From Bryobacteraceae bacterium (GTDB taxonomy: Bacteria; Acidobacteriota; Terriglobia; Bryobacterales; Bryobacteraceae), in contig BPGE01000001.1 in the NCBI GenBank assembly GCA_026002875.1, forward strand, positions 1,860,001 through 1,924,000: 64,000 bases of DNA. Reading direction: 5' to 3'. The notes under the pieces are model-generated. The model had not been told where the DNA came from. It saw only the letters and a program-made list of their open reading frames with translations, and did not search any database. Below, one piece after another: positions 25,795-34,631 of this stretch. How positions within the stretch are numbered: position 1 is the first letter of the stretch; every line of letters begins with the position of its first letter. The position numbers were made by a program, and so were the translations under genes.

Positions 25795-28473
25795 TCAGGC
25801 TCCCAGCTCCGCGAGCACGGCCTGCTGTTCGGCGAGCTCTTTTTCGTAGGCGGCGAGCTTCTCGCGGATGCCGTCGACGACGTGCGCCGGGGCTTTCGCG
25901 ACGAAGCTCTCGCTGCCCAGCTGTCTGCGGCTGGAGGCGATCACTTTTTCCAGTTCCGCCATGCGTTTCTCGACGCGCTGGCGGATGGAGTCGATCTGGG
26001 CGCCGGAGAGTTTCAGGCCGACGGCGAACTCGGCGGCGGCGCGGCGCACGCCCGCAGGGCGCGCGGCGGGGTTGAGTTCGAACGCGCCCCCGGCGAGAGC
26101 GTTGACAAGATCAAGCGCAGCGGAAGCCACTGCCTCTGCTTCCGGAGAAAGTGTTTCAATCCAGCCTTCGACGCGCGCGCCGGGGTCGACCTTGTTGTCG
26201 GCGCGGAGGGCGCGGGCGGCGGTGATCACCGATTGGAGCAGTGCGAACTGCCGCGCGGCGTCCTCATCGGCGGCATCGCCCGCGTGCGGATAGGGCGCGA
26301 TGCAGATGGACTCGGGCGTCTGCGCGCCCTTCCGGACAAGGCGCTGCCACAGTTCTTCGCTGATGAAAGGCATCAGCGGGTGCAGCAGGCGCAGGGCGAG
26401 CTCGAAGGTTTCGGCCATCGTTTCCACGTGCGCGCGCGGCTCGACGCCCTGCTGCACGCGGAGCTTCTTGATCTCCACGTACCAGTCGCAGAAATCATCC
26501 CAGAGGAACGTCCAGACGATGTCGGCGGCTTCGTGATAGCGGTAGTGAAGCTGCGCCTGTTCCATGCGCGCGGCGGCTTCGTCGAGCTTGTGGCGGATCC
26601 AGCGGTCTTCCAGCGGAACGGCGCCGGCGATGGCGCGGGGACGGCTGACGTGCAGAGGCGGAGCGTCCAGGGCGAGCTGCTCGAGGCCGACCTTTTCCAT
26701 CTGCATGAAGAGGAAGCGCGCGGCGTTCCAGATCTTGTTGGCGAAGGCGCGGCTGGAGGCCATGCGCTCTTCGCTGAGGGCGATGTCCATGCCGGGCGCG
26801 GCGCCGCGCAGCAGCGCGAAGCGCACGGCGTCCGTGCCGTACTGCTCGATGACCTCGAGAGGATCGATGGTGTTGCCCCTGGTCTTCGACATCTTCTGCC
26901 TGTGTGCGTCGCGCACGAGCCCGTGGATGTAGACGGTGCGGAAGGGGATGTCGCCCGTGCACTCGATGCCGAGCATGATCATGCGGGCGACCCAGAAAAA
27001 GAGGATGTCGAAGCCGGTGATGAGGAGCGTGGTGGGGTAGTACGTTTTCAGGTCTTCGGTTTGATCGGGCCAGCCGAGCGTGGAGAAGGGCCAGAGTCCG
27101 CTGGAGAACCACGTATCGAGCACGTCCGGGTCCTGCGTGATGTCCGCTGAGCCGCAGTGCGCGCAGGCTGCAGGATCTTCCCGGGAGACGGTGGTCTGGC
27201 CGCAGGCGGCGCAGTGCCAGGCAGGGATGCGGTGGCCCCACCAGAGCTGGCGGGAGACGCACCAGTCGCGGATGTTGTACATCCACTCGAAGTAGGTTTT
27301 TGCGTAATTTTCCGGAACGATGCGGATGCGGCCGTCCTCGACGGCGCGGATGGCCGGCTCGGCGAGCGGCTTCATGCGGCAGAACCACTGCGTGGAGACG
27401 AGCGGCTCGACGATGGTCTTGCAGCGCTGGCAGCGGCCGGCGCTGAGCGTGTAGGCCTCGGTCTTTTCCAGCAGTCCCTGGGCTTCGAGATCGGCGAGGA
27501 CGCGCTTGCGGGCCTCGAAGCGGTCGAGTTCGGCATACGGGCCGGCGGCTTCGGTCATGCGGGCGTCGAGGCCGATGACGACGACGTGAGGGAGGTTGTG
27601 GCGGCGGCCCGCTTCAAAATCGTTGGGGTCGTGGGCGGGCGTGACCTTGACGACGCCGGTGCCGAATTTCGGATCGGCCAGCGGATCCGTGATGACGGGG
27701 ATTTCGCGGTTCATCAGCGGCAGCACGACGGTCCGGCCGTGGAGGTCGCGATAGCGTTCATCGTCCGGGTTCACGCAGACGGCAGTATCGCCGAGCATCG
27801 TCTCCGGACGCGTTGTCGCAACGGTGACGAAACGGCCCGGCATGTCCTTGACGGGGTACCGGATATGCCAGAGGTTGCCAGCCGTCTCTTCGTGGACGAC
27901 TTCAAGATCGCTGAGGGCCGTGTGGCAGCGGGGACACCAGTTGACCATGTACTCGCCGCGGTAGATGAGGCCCTTTTCGTAAAGGCGGACAAAGGTCTCG
28001 CGGACGGCGCGGGAAAGGCCGGGGTCGAGGGTGAAGCGGTTCCGCGTCCAGTCGCAGGAGGCGCCGATGCGCTTCATCTGGCGGATGATGGTGCCGCCGT
28101 ACTGCTCTTTCCACTGCCAGACCCGGCGGACGAACTCGTCGCGGCCGAGGTCGTGGCGGGTGACTTTCTCGTTCTCCCAGAGGGCGCGCTCGACGACCAT
28201 CTGGGTGGCGATGCCGGCGTGGTCCTGTCCGGGGAGCCACAGGGTCTGGTCGCCGCGCATGCGATGCCAGCGGATGGTGGCGTCGATCTCGGTGTGCTCG
28301 AGCATGTGGCCGATGTGCAGGCTGCCGGTGACGTTGGGAGGGGGGATGACGAGGGAAAACACTTCCTTGCCATCCTGTTTTGTCTGCGGGGGCGTGAAGT
28401 AGCCGCCGGCGATCCACGCCTCGGCCCAGCGCGGCTCAAACCGCTGCGGTTCGTAGACTTTCTCCAATGTCAT
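25795..28473 (-). CDS. valS: Valine--tRNA ligase
   Basis: This 892-residue class I aminoacyl-tRNA synthetase charges tRNA(Val). The HIGH motif is in PPPNVTGSLHIGHM (about residues 44-57) and the KMSKS loop appears as KMSKTRGN. A zinc-type knuckle with paired Cys (CPRCH, and CAACG/CAHCG later) is visible, as is the editing (CP1) domain with VATTRPETMLGDTAVCVNP. The C-terminal anticodon-binding domain is followed by the coiled-coil arm typical of ValRS (last 70 residues). It starts a minus-strand run and is divergent from the M24 peptidase. Confidence 0.97.
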   Translation of the reverse strand: MTLEKVYEPQRFEPRWAEAWIAGGYFTPPQTKQDGKEVFSLVIPPPNVTGSLHIGHMLEHTEIDATIRWHRMRGDQTLWLPGQDHAGIATQMVVERALWENEKVTRHDLGRDEFVRRVWQWKEQYGGTIIRQMKRIGASCDWTRNRFTLDPGLSRAVRETFVRLYEKGLIYRGEYMVNWCPRCHTALSDLEVVHEETAGNLWHIRYPVKDMPGRFVTVATTRPETMLGDTAVCVNPDDERYRDLHGRTVVLPLMNREIPVITDPLADPKFGTGVVKVTPAHDPNDFEAGRRHNLPHVVVIGLDARMTEAAGPYAELDRFEARKRVLADLEAQGLLEKTEAYTLSAGRCQRCKTIVEPLVSTQWFCRMKPLAEPAIRAVEDGRIRIVPENYAKTYFEWMYNIRDWCVSRQLWWGHRIPAWHCAACGQTTVSREDPAACAHCGSADITQDPDVLDTWFSSGLWPFSTLGWPDQTEDLKTYYPTTLLITGFDILFFWVARMIMLGIECTGDIPFRTVYIHGLVRDAHRQKMSKTRGNTIDPLEVIEQYGTDAVRFALLRGAAPGMDIALSEERMASSRAFANKIWNAARFLFMQMEKVGLEQLALDAPPLHVSRPRAIAGAVPLEDRWIRHKLDEAAARMEQAQLHYRYHEAADIVWTFLWDDFCDWYVEIKKLRVQQGVEPRAHVETMAETFELALRLLHPLMPFISEELWQRLVRKGAQTPESICIAPYPHAGDAADEDAARQFALLQSVITAARALRADNKVDPGARVEGWIETLSPEAEAVASAALDLVNALAGGAFELNPAARPAGVRRAAAEFAVGLKLSGAQIDSIRQRVEKRMAELEKVIASSRRQLGSESFVAKAPAHVVDGIREKLAAYEKELAEQQAVLAELGA

Positions 28474-28517
28474 GGGGGATGAACTTTCAGTCTAACAGGG
28501 GGCCGTTCCCGTACACT

Positions 28518-29699
28518 ATGGGCATGCGGCTGGAAGCGATGCAGGCGGCTCTGCGCGGGCAGGGACTTGACGGCTGGCTGTTTTTCGACCACCACCGGCG
28601 GGACGGGCTGGCGTACCGGATTCTGGGGTTCGAGCCGCCGCGGACGCCGACGCGGCGCTGGTATTACTACGTGCCGGCGGCAGGCGAACCGGTGAAGCTG
28701 GCGCACCGGATCGAGGCCGGGATGCTGGACGCGCTGCCGGGCGGGAAACGGCTGTACGCGGGCTGGCAGGAGCAGGAGCAGAGGCTGAAGGAGATCCTCG
28801 CCGGGGCGCGCAGCGTGGCGATGCAGTATTCGCCGAAGTGCGCGGTTCCTTATGTGGCGATGGTGGATGCGGGCACGGTGGAGCTGGTGCGTTCACTGGG
28901 CGTGGAGGTCGTCTCGTCGGCGGCGCTGGTGCAGGAGTTCGAGGCGTTGTGGACGCCGGAGCAGTATGCGAGCCACAGGCGGGCGCAGGCGAAGGTGGAC
29001 GCGATCCGCGCGGCGGCGTTCCGGCTGGCGGAAGAGCGGCTGGCGTCGGGCGCGCGGGTGACCGAGTTCGAAATCAAACAATTCATTCTGAATGCGTTTG
29101 AAACAGAAGGGCTGTTGACCGATCACGGGCCGATCGTGGCGGTGAACGCGCACGCCTCCGATCCCCACTACGAGCCGCAGGCGTCCGGCTCGGCCGAGAT
29201 CCGGCGGGGCGATCTGCTGCTGATCGACCTGTGGGCGAAGCTGCGCGAACCCGCCGCGGTGTATTACGACATCACGTGGACGGCGTTCTGCGGCGCGGCG
29301 CCGCCGGAGCGGATGCTGGAGGTGTTCGCGGCGGTGGCAGGCGCGCGCGACGCCGCGGTGGACAGAGTCATGCGGGCGGCGGAGTCCGGCGAGCCGCTGT
29401 GCGGGTATCAGGTGGACGATGCGGCGCGCGGGTATCTGCGCGAGCGGGGTCTGGCGGAATTCTTCATCCACCGGACCGGGCACTCGATCGGGGAGGACGT
29501 CCACGGGACGGGCGCGAACATGGACAACTTCGAAACGCACGACGAACGCCCGGTCGTTCCGGGGCTGTGCTTCTCGGTGGAGCCGGGCGTCTATCTGCCG
29601 GAGTTCGGCATCCGGAGCGAGGTGAACGTGTACCGGTCTGAAGCGGGCGCCGAGGTGACGGGCGAGATTCAGCGGGAGTTGCTGCGGCTGGCGGTGTGA
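28518..29699 (+). CDS. M24 family metallopeptidase (Xaa-Pro aminopeptidase-like)
   Basis: This 393-residue pita-bread-fold protein comprises an N-terminal creatinase-like domain (GLDGWLFFDHHRRDGLAYRILG) and a C-terminal catalytic domain. Metal ligands expected for the family are visible in order: Asp in LLLIDLWAK, Asp in YYDITWTAF, His in HRTGHSIGEDVHGTG, Glu in FSVEPGVY, and Glu in IRSEVNVY. Members are aminopeptidases that cleave X-Pro bonds. There is no signal peptide, so it acts in the cytoplasm. ATG 28518 and ATG 28524 are both possible starts. It is divergent from valS and convergent with the next gene (7 bases apart). Confidence 0.9.
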   Translation: MGMRLEAMQAALRGQGLDGWLFFDHHRRDGLAYRILGFEPPRTPTRRWYYYVPAAGEPVKLAHRIEAGMLDALPGGKRLYAGWQEQEQRLKEILAGARSVAMQYSPKCAVPYVAMVDAGTVELVRSLGVEVVSSAALVQEFEALWTPEQYASHRRAQAKVDAIRAAAFRLAEERLASGARVTEFEIKQFILNAFETEGLLTDHGPIVAVNAHASDPHYEPQASGSAEIRRGDLLLIDLWAKLREPAAVYYDITWTAFCGAAPPERMLEVFAAVAGARDAAVDRVMRAAESGEPLCGYQVDDAARGYLRERGLAEFFIHRTGHSIGEDVHGTGANMDNFETHDERPVVPGLCFSVEPGVYLPEFGIRSEVNVYRSEAGAEVTGEIQRELLRLAV

Positions 29700-29706
29700 G
29701 CGGGCG

Positions 29707-30522
29707 TCAGCGGGAGAAGGTGCGCGAAAGGCTGACCTGCCAGAAGCGGTTGTCGGGGATGCGCCGTTGAAGGCCCCACTGCTGGCGCCAGCCCGCTTCC
29801 AGCTGCGTGTCCTTCCAGGCGATGACGACGGCGGTCTGATAGCGCACGACCCGGTGGCCGTGCGTGTCGTAGAAATTCCAGGAATAAGTGTGGGCCGGAC
29901 CGTGGCGGAAGGTGATGCGCACGGGATCGGTATTCACGAGCGGGTGATCGATCCAGGCCTGCGAATAGACGAGCGAGCCCTTTGGCAGACGGCTCGCGAG
30001 CAGCGTCCAGGAATCGCTGGTGACCGTGAGAGGGAAGCGCCATGCGCGGGCTGTGTAGATGAGATTGCCGGGGATGAGCCAGTCTGTGGTGCCTGTGAGG
30101 ACGGAGGGGAAATTCCAATACTGGAGGCCTGAACCGAGGGCGAGGCTCTGCGAACCTTTGCGCCAGACGGGGGCGCGGTAAGCGAGGCCGGCGACGGTAT
30201 TGTTTTCGCCGGACGGTCCGTCGGTGGTGTTCCAGCCGTGCAGGTAGAGCAGGTCTCCGGGGCGGAAGAGGTTGGCGAGGCCGGTGGTGACGCGGTTCTG
30301 CCAGGCGGGTCCGTCGCCGAAGACCCCGCCGAGGGTGAGCTGGAAGGTGTCGGCGAAACCGGTCTGAAGCGTCGTGACCCAGCGGACCGGCGGGCGGTTG
30401 GAGGCAATGGTCCGTTCGGAGACCTGCTGGGCGGCGGCGCAGGGCGCAAGGAGGAGCAGGAGGAACAGAACGGGGCGGTTCAAACCATCAAAATAACACA
30501 AAAAGGCCTGAAACACAGGCAT
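29707..30522 (-). CDS. Secreted hypothetical protein, beta-rich
   Basis: I do not recognise a named family. The 271-residue product has a signal peptide (PVLFLLLLLAPCAAA, cleavage near residue 31), starting from ATG 30522; a TTG at 30483 would give a shorter signal. The mature protein is a run of alternating amphipathic strands with many Trp/Tyr residues (WNTTDGPSGENNTVAGLAYR, LALGSGLQYWNFPS, AHTYSWNFYDTHGHRVVRYQTAVVIAW) and ends FWQVSLSRTFSR. This is the appearance of a small outer-membrane beta barrel, although the final residue is Arg rather than the usual Phe. It is convergent with the M24 peptidase and divergent from the subtilase. Confidence 0.7.
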   Translation of the reverse strand: MPVFQAFLCYFDGLNRPVLFLLLLLAPCAAAQQVSERTIASNRPPVRWVTTLQTGFADTFQLTLGGVFGDGPAWQNRVTTGLANLFRPGDLLYLHGWNTTDGPSGENNTVAGLAYRAPVWRKGSQSLALGSGLQYWNFPSVLTGTTDWLIPGNLIYTARAWRFPLTVTSDSWTLLASRLPKGSLVYSQAWIDHPLVNTDPVRITFRHGPAHTYSWNFYDTHGHRVVRYQTAVVIAWKDTQLEAGWRQQWGLQRRIPDNRFWQVSLSRTFSR

Positions 30523-30708
30523 TTCAGGACCGAGTCCGGCGGAGCTTGCCGGACCCCGCAAAGTGGCTGCATCCGGACGCCCGTTGCGGGGTTCTCCTGA
30601 CCGCCCGGCCTGCGCGCCTTGCGCAGCATTGGCGCGGGTGCGCATTCTTCTCCGGCGTCCGTCACGAGGGTTGGAAAAAAATAGCCGAACTGTTTTCAGG
30701 CGTTTCCC

Positions 30709-32082
30709 GTGCGAACACGGGAGCGGGCGGCTGTCTTCGGGGAGGTTCTGGGCCGGAGGTCCAAAGCCTTGCGGCCGCGTCCATTCGATCCCGCCCGACT
30801 GCAACCCACCCTGATCGACCTCGCCCTGCAAGACCGGCTCGAACGAGCCGCTTCTTCTGATCCCTTCAGCGTCCTGCTGGAACTCCGGCACGGCGCAAGG
30901 GCGGAGGACCTCCTGAAACTCGTTCCTGCGGCGCTGCCGATCGGCGCGGCCGAACGGGGGCTCTTCCGGGCGCGGCTGACAAAGGCGGAGATTCTCGCTC
31001 TGGCGGAAAAGGGCGGCACGGCGCTGTACCGCATCTGGCTGAACCACGCGGTGCGGGCGCTGAGCGCGTTGCGGGCGATCCACGCCGATGCCGCGATGGC
31101 CGGCTTTCAGGCAACGGGGCGGGGCATTGTGTGGGCGGTGGCGGATTCGGGAATTGCGCCGCACATGCACTTTGAGAGGCACGGGAATCTGCTTCTGCCT
31201 GATGGAATCGGGCATCGGGATTTTACCGGCGGAGAGTCGCCGCTGACCGATGAATTCGGCCACGGAACGCACGTGGCTGGAATCCTGGCGGGCGAGGCGC
31301 CGGAGGGAGCGGAGCTCCCTGCCTCAAACGCCGGCGGGCCGGTGCGCGGGGTTGCCCCGGAAACGAAGCTGGTTTCGCTGAAAGTGCTGGGACCGGACGG
31401 GTGCGGCGAAGTGTCCGACATTCTGGCGGCTCTCGATTACGTGCAGCAGCTGAACGGATACGGGCGGCGGCTGGTGGTCCACGGGGTGAATTTATCGCTG
31501 GGCTATGAGTTCGACCCGGAGTGGTTCGCGTGCGGAGCATCGCCGCTGTGCCAGGAAATCGACCGGCTGGTTCATTCGGGGGTCTGCGTCGTGGTGGCTG
31601 CCGGAAATTCCGGGTATGGGTGGCAGAATTCCCAGCACACGGGCATGACGCCGACGTGTCTGGATCTGACGATCAACGATCCGGGCAACGCGGAACTGGC
31701 GATCACGGTGGGCTCGACGCACCGGGAGCGGCCGCACACATACGGGGTTTCGTATTTCTCGTCGAAAGGGCCGACCGGCGATGGGCGGATGAAGCCGGAT
31801 CTGGTGGCGCCGGGGGAACGGATCGTGAGCTGCGCCGCGCCCGGCAAGGCGCCGGCGGGCGCGGACTGGCGGGTGGCGTATGTCGAGGACTCCGGAACGT
31901 CGATGGCAGCGCCGCATGTCTCGGGGGCGGTGGCGGCGTTTCTGTCGGTGCGGCCGGAGTTCATCGGGCGGCCGCTGGACGTGAAAGAGATTTTCCTGCA
32001 GACGGCGACCGATCTGCGCCGCGCGCCGCATTTTCAGGGCCGCGGAATGGTGAACCTGTTTCGCGCGCTTCAGGCGCGCTGA
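30709..32082 (+). CDS. S8 family serine peptidase (subtilase) without signal peptide
   Basis: This 457-residue subtilisin-like protease has a complete triad: Asp at about 146 (WAVADSGIA), His at about 185 (FGHGTHVAG) and Ser at about 398 (DSGTSMAAPH), with the oxyanion Asn at about 300 (VVAAGNSGYG). An N-terminal region of about 130 residues precedes the peptidase domain and may act as an intramolecular chaperone or interaction domain. No signal peptide or membrane anchor is seen, so it is probably cytoplasmic, which is unusual for the family. GTG 30709 is used but has no clear ribosome binding site, so the true start is uncertain. It is followed 36 bases later by an alpha/beta hydrolase gene. 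Confidence 0.88.
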   Translation: MRTRERAAVFGEVLGRRSKALRPRPFDPARLQPTLIDLALQDRLERAASSDPFSVLLELRHGARAEDLLKLVPAALPIGAAERGLFRARLTKAEILALAEKGGTALYRIWLNHAVRALSALRAIHADAAMAGFQATGRGIVWAVADSGIAPHMHFERHGNLLLPDGIGHRDFTGGESPLTDEFGHGTHVAGILAGEAPEGAELPASNAGGPVRGVAPETKLVSLKVLGPDGCGEVSDILAALDYVQQLNGYGRRLVVHGVNLSLGYEFDPEWFACGASPLCQEIDRLVHSGVCVVVAAGNSGYGWQNSQHTGMTPTCLDLTINDPGNAELAITVGSTHRERPHTYGVSYFSSKGPTGDGRMKPDLVAPGERIVSCAAPGKAPAGADWRVAYVEDSGTSMAAPHVSGAVAAFLSVRPEFIGRPLDVKEIFLQTATDLRRAPHFQGRGMVNLFRALQAR

Positions 32083-32118
32083 GAGCCGAGATGGACAGGC
32101 TGATTGGGGAGTGAAACG

Positions 32119-32994
32119 ATGCCATTATTCCGGATTGATTTTGACGCGTCGGGGCGGTTTCTGAACGCCGCACAACGGGACGCGTTTTTCGATTTTGTCC
32201 AGCGCGAGCGGCCGCCGGCGGTGCTGATGGCGGCGCACGGATGGCTGAACGACACGGAAGCCAGCGGCCGGCTGTTCGCGTGGTTCGCGGAAGCGCTGAG
32301 GCCCCTGCCCGTGTGCGGCGTGGCTTGGCCGTCGCACCCGTTGAAGCGCAACGCAGCCGGCGTGGTCAGGGCGGGCGTCGAGGCGACTTCGTACTACCTG
32401 ATGAAAGAGCGCGCGGCGGAAGTGGGCGCGGGCGGGCTGGCGCCGCTGGTGCGCTCGTTGAGGCAGCTTGCGCCTGAGACTGCGGTGCATTTCGCCGGGC
32501 ATTCTTTCGGAGCGCGGCTGGCGACAGCGGCGGCGATGGCGCTGGGGCGGCCGGACGGAGCGCCGCAGGTGGATTCGATGATGCTGATCCAGGGGGCGTT
32601 CTCGCAGTTCGCGTTCAGCCCCCAGGGGCTGTACCGGCCTGTCGTCGCGGAGCGGATGGTGCGCGGGCCGATCGCGGTCACGCACTCGGTGCACGACAAA
32701 GCCGTCGGGATGGCGTATCCAGTGGCGTCGATGCTGAAGCGGCAGAACGCTTCGGGGCTTGGAGGACCGAACGACCCCTACGGAGGACTGGGCGCGAACG
32801 GGGCGCGCGGGCTGACGGCGGAGGAGTGCATCCACCTGAACCTGGGCGATGTGGTCTCGCTGGAAAAGTTCCTCGAGTATCCGGTGATCAACCTGAATGC
32901 GGACCGCGTGATTCTGGGCCACTCGGACATCTTCAAGCCGCAGGTGGCGGATACGCTGCGGGTGCTGACTGCCTTGCCCGTCCGCGCCCGTTGA
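32119..32994 (+). CDS. Alpha/beta hydrolase-fold protein
   Basis: This 291-residue protein has an early strand followed by AAHGWLND (oxyanion region, about residues 38-45) and the nucleophile elbow GHSFG (Ser about 129) within ETAVHFAGHSFGARLATAAA. A late ILGHSDIF (His about 276) is a candidate catalytic His. There is no signal peptide. GGGGAG at 32106-32111 sits properly before ATG 32119. Close coupling to a cytoplasmic subtilase suggests that the two hydrolases work as a pair; their target is unknown. A serine esterase or lipase role is the conservative reading. Confidence 0.75.
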   Translation: MPLFRIDFDASGRFLNAAQRDAFFDFVQRERPPAVLMAAHGWLNDTEASGRLFAWFAEALRPLPVCGVAWPSHPLKRNAAGVVRAGVEATSYYLMKERAAEVGAGGLAPLVRSLRQLAPETAVHFAGHSFGARLATAAAMALGRPDGAPQVDSMMLIQGAFSQFAFSPQGLYRPVVAERMVRGPIAVTHSVHDKAVGMAYPVASMLKRQNASGLGGPNDPYGGLGANGARGLTAEECIHLNLGDVVSLEKFLEYPVINLNADRVILGHSDIFKPQVADTLRVLTALPVRAR

Positions 32995-33047
32995 GGATCC
33001 ACGCGCCCGCGCGCCGGAGCCATGGCTCAGAATGAGAGGCGGGAATC

Positions 33048-34355
33048 ATGGCTGACAGGCGGGCGCCCGGCTGCATGTGGCTGTTGCTGTTGCCGGCAGC
33101 AGTCCTGATTTTCGTCGCGGTGGGGGTCTGGATTTCCAGCGTGCCGGTTCATCCGGACCGCACCGGGATTCCACTCGCGATCTCGGTTGCGCCCCCTCCG
33201 GGCTGGGCGGCAGCCGCGGAGCGGGCGCGCCGCGCAGCGCTCGCACATCTGGCTGATGAGAATCTGCCGGGGCTCTCCGTGGCCGTCGGGGTGGGCGACC
33301 GGGTTGTGTGGGCGGAGGGGCTCGGCTATGCCGACACGCGGACGCGGACACGAGTGACGCCGGACATCCGGTTCCGCATCGGGACGGCATCCATCGCATT
33401 GACGTCGGCGGCCGCGGGTTTGCTGATGCAGGAAGGACGACTCCATCCTGACAGCGAAGCCCATGTGCTGGTTCCCGGATTCCCGGCCAGAACGCCGCCG
33501 GTGACACTGCGGGATCTGATGGCGCACACGGCGGGGCTGGAGCATGGGGCAGGGGACGAGGGGCCGCTCTATACGCAGCACTGCGAGGCTGCGGCGGAGG
33601 CGTTGCCGCATTTCATCCGCTGGCCGGTGCTGTCGGAGCCGGGCACGGAATTCCACTTTTCGGCGTTTGGCTGGATCGCGGTGAGCGCCGCGGTGGAGGC
33701 GGCGGCGCGGCGGCCGCTGCTTGAATTCATGCAGGAGCGCGTGTTCGAGCCGCTCGGGATGGCGCAAACGGGCGCCGATGCCGGGCCTGTGGAGGCCGAT
33801 GAAGATTTCCCGCTGGCCAATCTCTTTCGCGAGCTGATCTACGATCCGCGGACGAAAGGCGGCGCCGGGCCAAAGGGCGTGAAGTTGGCGCCGCCGCGGC
33901 AGGCGACCGCGTACTTTCCGCGGTTCATCGAAAATCCGCGGCATGGAATGCACGTGATGCGGCCGCTGGATTTGTCGTGCTACTCAGGGGCGGGCATGTT
34001 CGTGTCAACACCAGCGGACCTGGTGCGGTTCCTGCTTGGGCTGCACAGCGGCAGGCTGCTGAAGCCGGCCATCGTGGAGATGTTGGAGACGCCGCAGCGG
34101 CTCGCTTCCGGGCAGGAGACGGGGTACGGGCTCGGATGGGAAGCGGGTGAACTGCTCGTGGACGGCAAACCCGTGCGCAGCGCCGGGTACAGCGGTGTGA
34201 TTCTGGGCGGGGACACCGCGGATCTGCGGATGTATCCGGAGCGTGGGTTGGCGGTGGCCGTGCTCTCCAATATTTCGCATGCAAAGACGCGCCGGCTGGG
34301 GGAACGGATTGCGGCGGAGTTCCTGAAGGAGTCCCCGGGTGGGCAGGGCAGGTGA
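33048..34355 (+). CDS. Beta-lactamase-fold pseudoenzyme, membrane anchored
   Basis: This 435-residue protein has an N-terminal membrane anchor (WLLLLPAAVLIFVAVGVWI, residues 11-29) and the overall layout of the class C beta-lactamase/PBP family (LPGLSVAVGVGDRVVWAEGLGYAD, LRDLMAHTAGL, VFEPLGMAQTG, YGLGWE). The active site is dismantled: the SxxK box reads TASI (113-116), the YxN box reads FSA (204-206), and the His of the third box is Tyr (about 381, YSG). The fold landmarks are well kept, so the gene is probably maintained for a non-catalytic role such as peptide or muropeptide binding, rather than decaying. It follows the subtilase/hydrolase pair in the same direction. Confidence 0.85.
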   Translation: MADRRAPGCMWLLLLPAAVLIFVAVGVWISSVPVHPDRTGIPLAISVAPPPGWAAAAERARRAALAHLADENLPGLSVAVGVGDRVVWAEGLGYADTRTRTRVTPDIRFRIGTASIALTSAAAGLLMQEGRLHPDSEAHVLVPGFPARTPPVTLRDLMAHTAGLEHGAGDEGPLYTQHCEAAAEALPHFIRWPVLSEPGTEFHFSAFGWIAVSAAVEAAARRPLLEFMQERVFEPLGMAQTGADAGPVEADEDFPLANLFRELIYDPRTKGGAGPKGVKLAPPRQATAYFPRFIENPRHGMHVMRPLDLSCYSGAGMFVSTPADLVRFLLGLHSGRLLKPAIVEMLETPQRLASGQETGYGLGWEAGELLVDGKPVRSAGYSGVILGGDTADLRMYPERGLAVAVLSNISHAKTRRLGERIAAEFLKESPGGQGR

Positions 34356-34375
34356 GCACTGCCACCGCGCTGCTC

Positions 34376-34630
34376 TCAATCCGGTTTTGGAGCGGGCCTG
34401 AGCGGACGTAAGGCCAAGAGTTGCACGATACCGTACCGGCCCTCGGCTGCGCGGAGGCGCGCGGTGGAATCGCCGCGGGCGCGGCCAGTGACGGAGACGC
34501 GGATGCGCTCGGGCGGGCGGTAGCTGGCACGGCCCGTTTCCAGCCTTCCATAGGGGCTTCCGAGCGTGGAGGGATCCGGGGGAGCCGGCAGCAGAGCAAG
34601 GACGATACTCGGGGCGGTTACGCCCCTCAT
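34376..34630 (-). CDS. Small hypothetical protein, possible
   Basis: This is an 84-residue reading frame whose ATG lies one base after the stop (TAG) of the MOCOS-like gene. Its middle part (SPYGRLETGRASYRPPERIRV at about residues 25-45, followed by SVTGRARGD) uses codons with strongly G/C third positions like the real genes around it, and could be a short beta-sandwich strand pair. No ribosome binding site or signal peptide stands out, and there is no recognised family. It may be a real coupled gene or a chance frame. Confidence 0.4.
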   Translation of the reverse strand: MRGVTAPSIVLALLPAPPDPSTLGSPYGRLETGRASYRPPERIRVSVTGRARGDSTARLRAAEGRYGIVQLLALRPLRPAPKPD

Positions 34631-34631
34631 G

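Noticed and set aside
28501-28523. TACACT at 28512-28517 as a -10 box giving a leaderless M24 peptidase mRNA
   Set aside because: No acceptable -35 hexamer lies 16-18 bases upstream, so the promoter is not supported.
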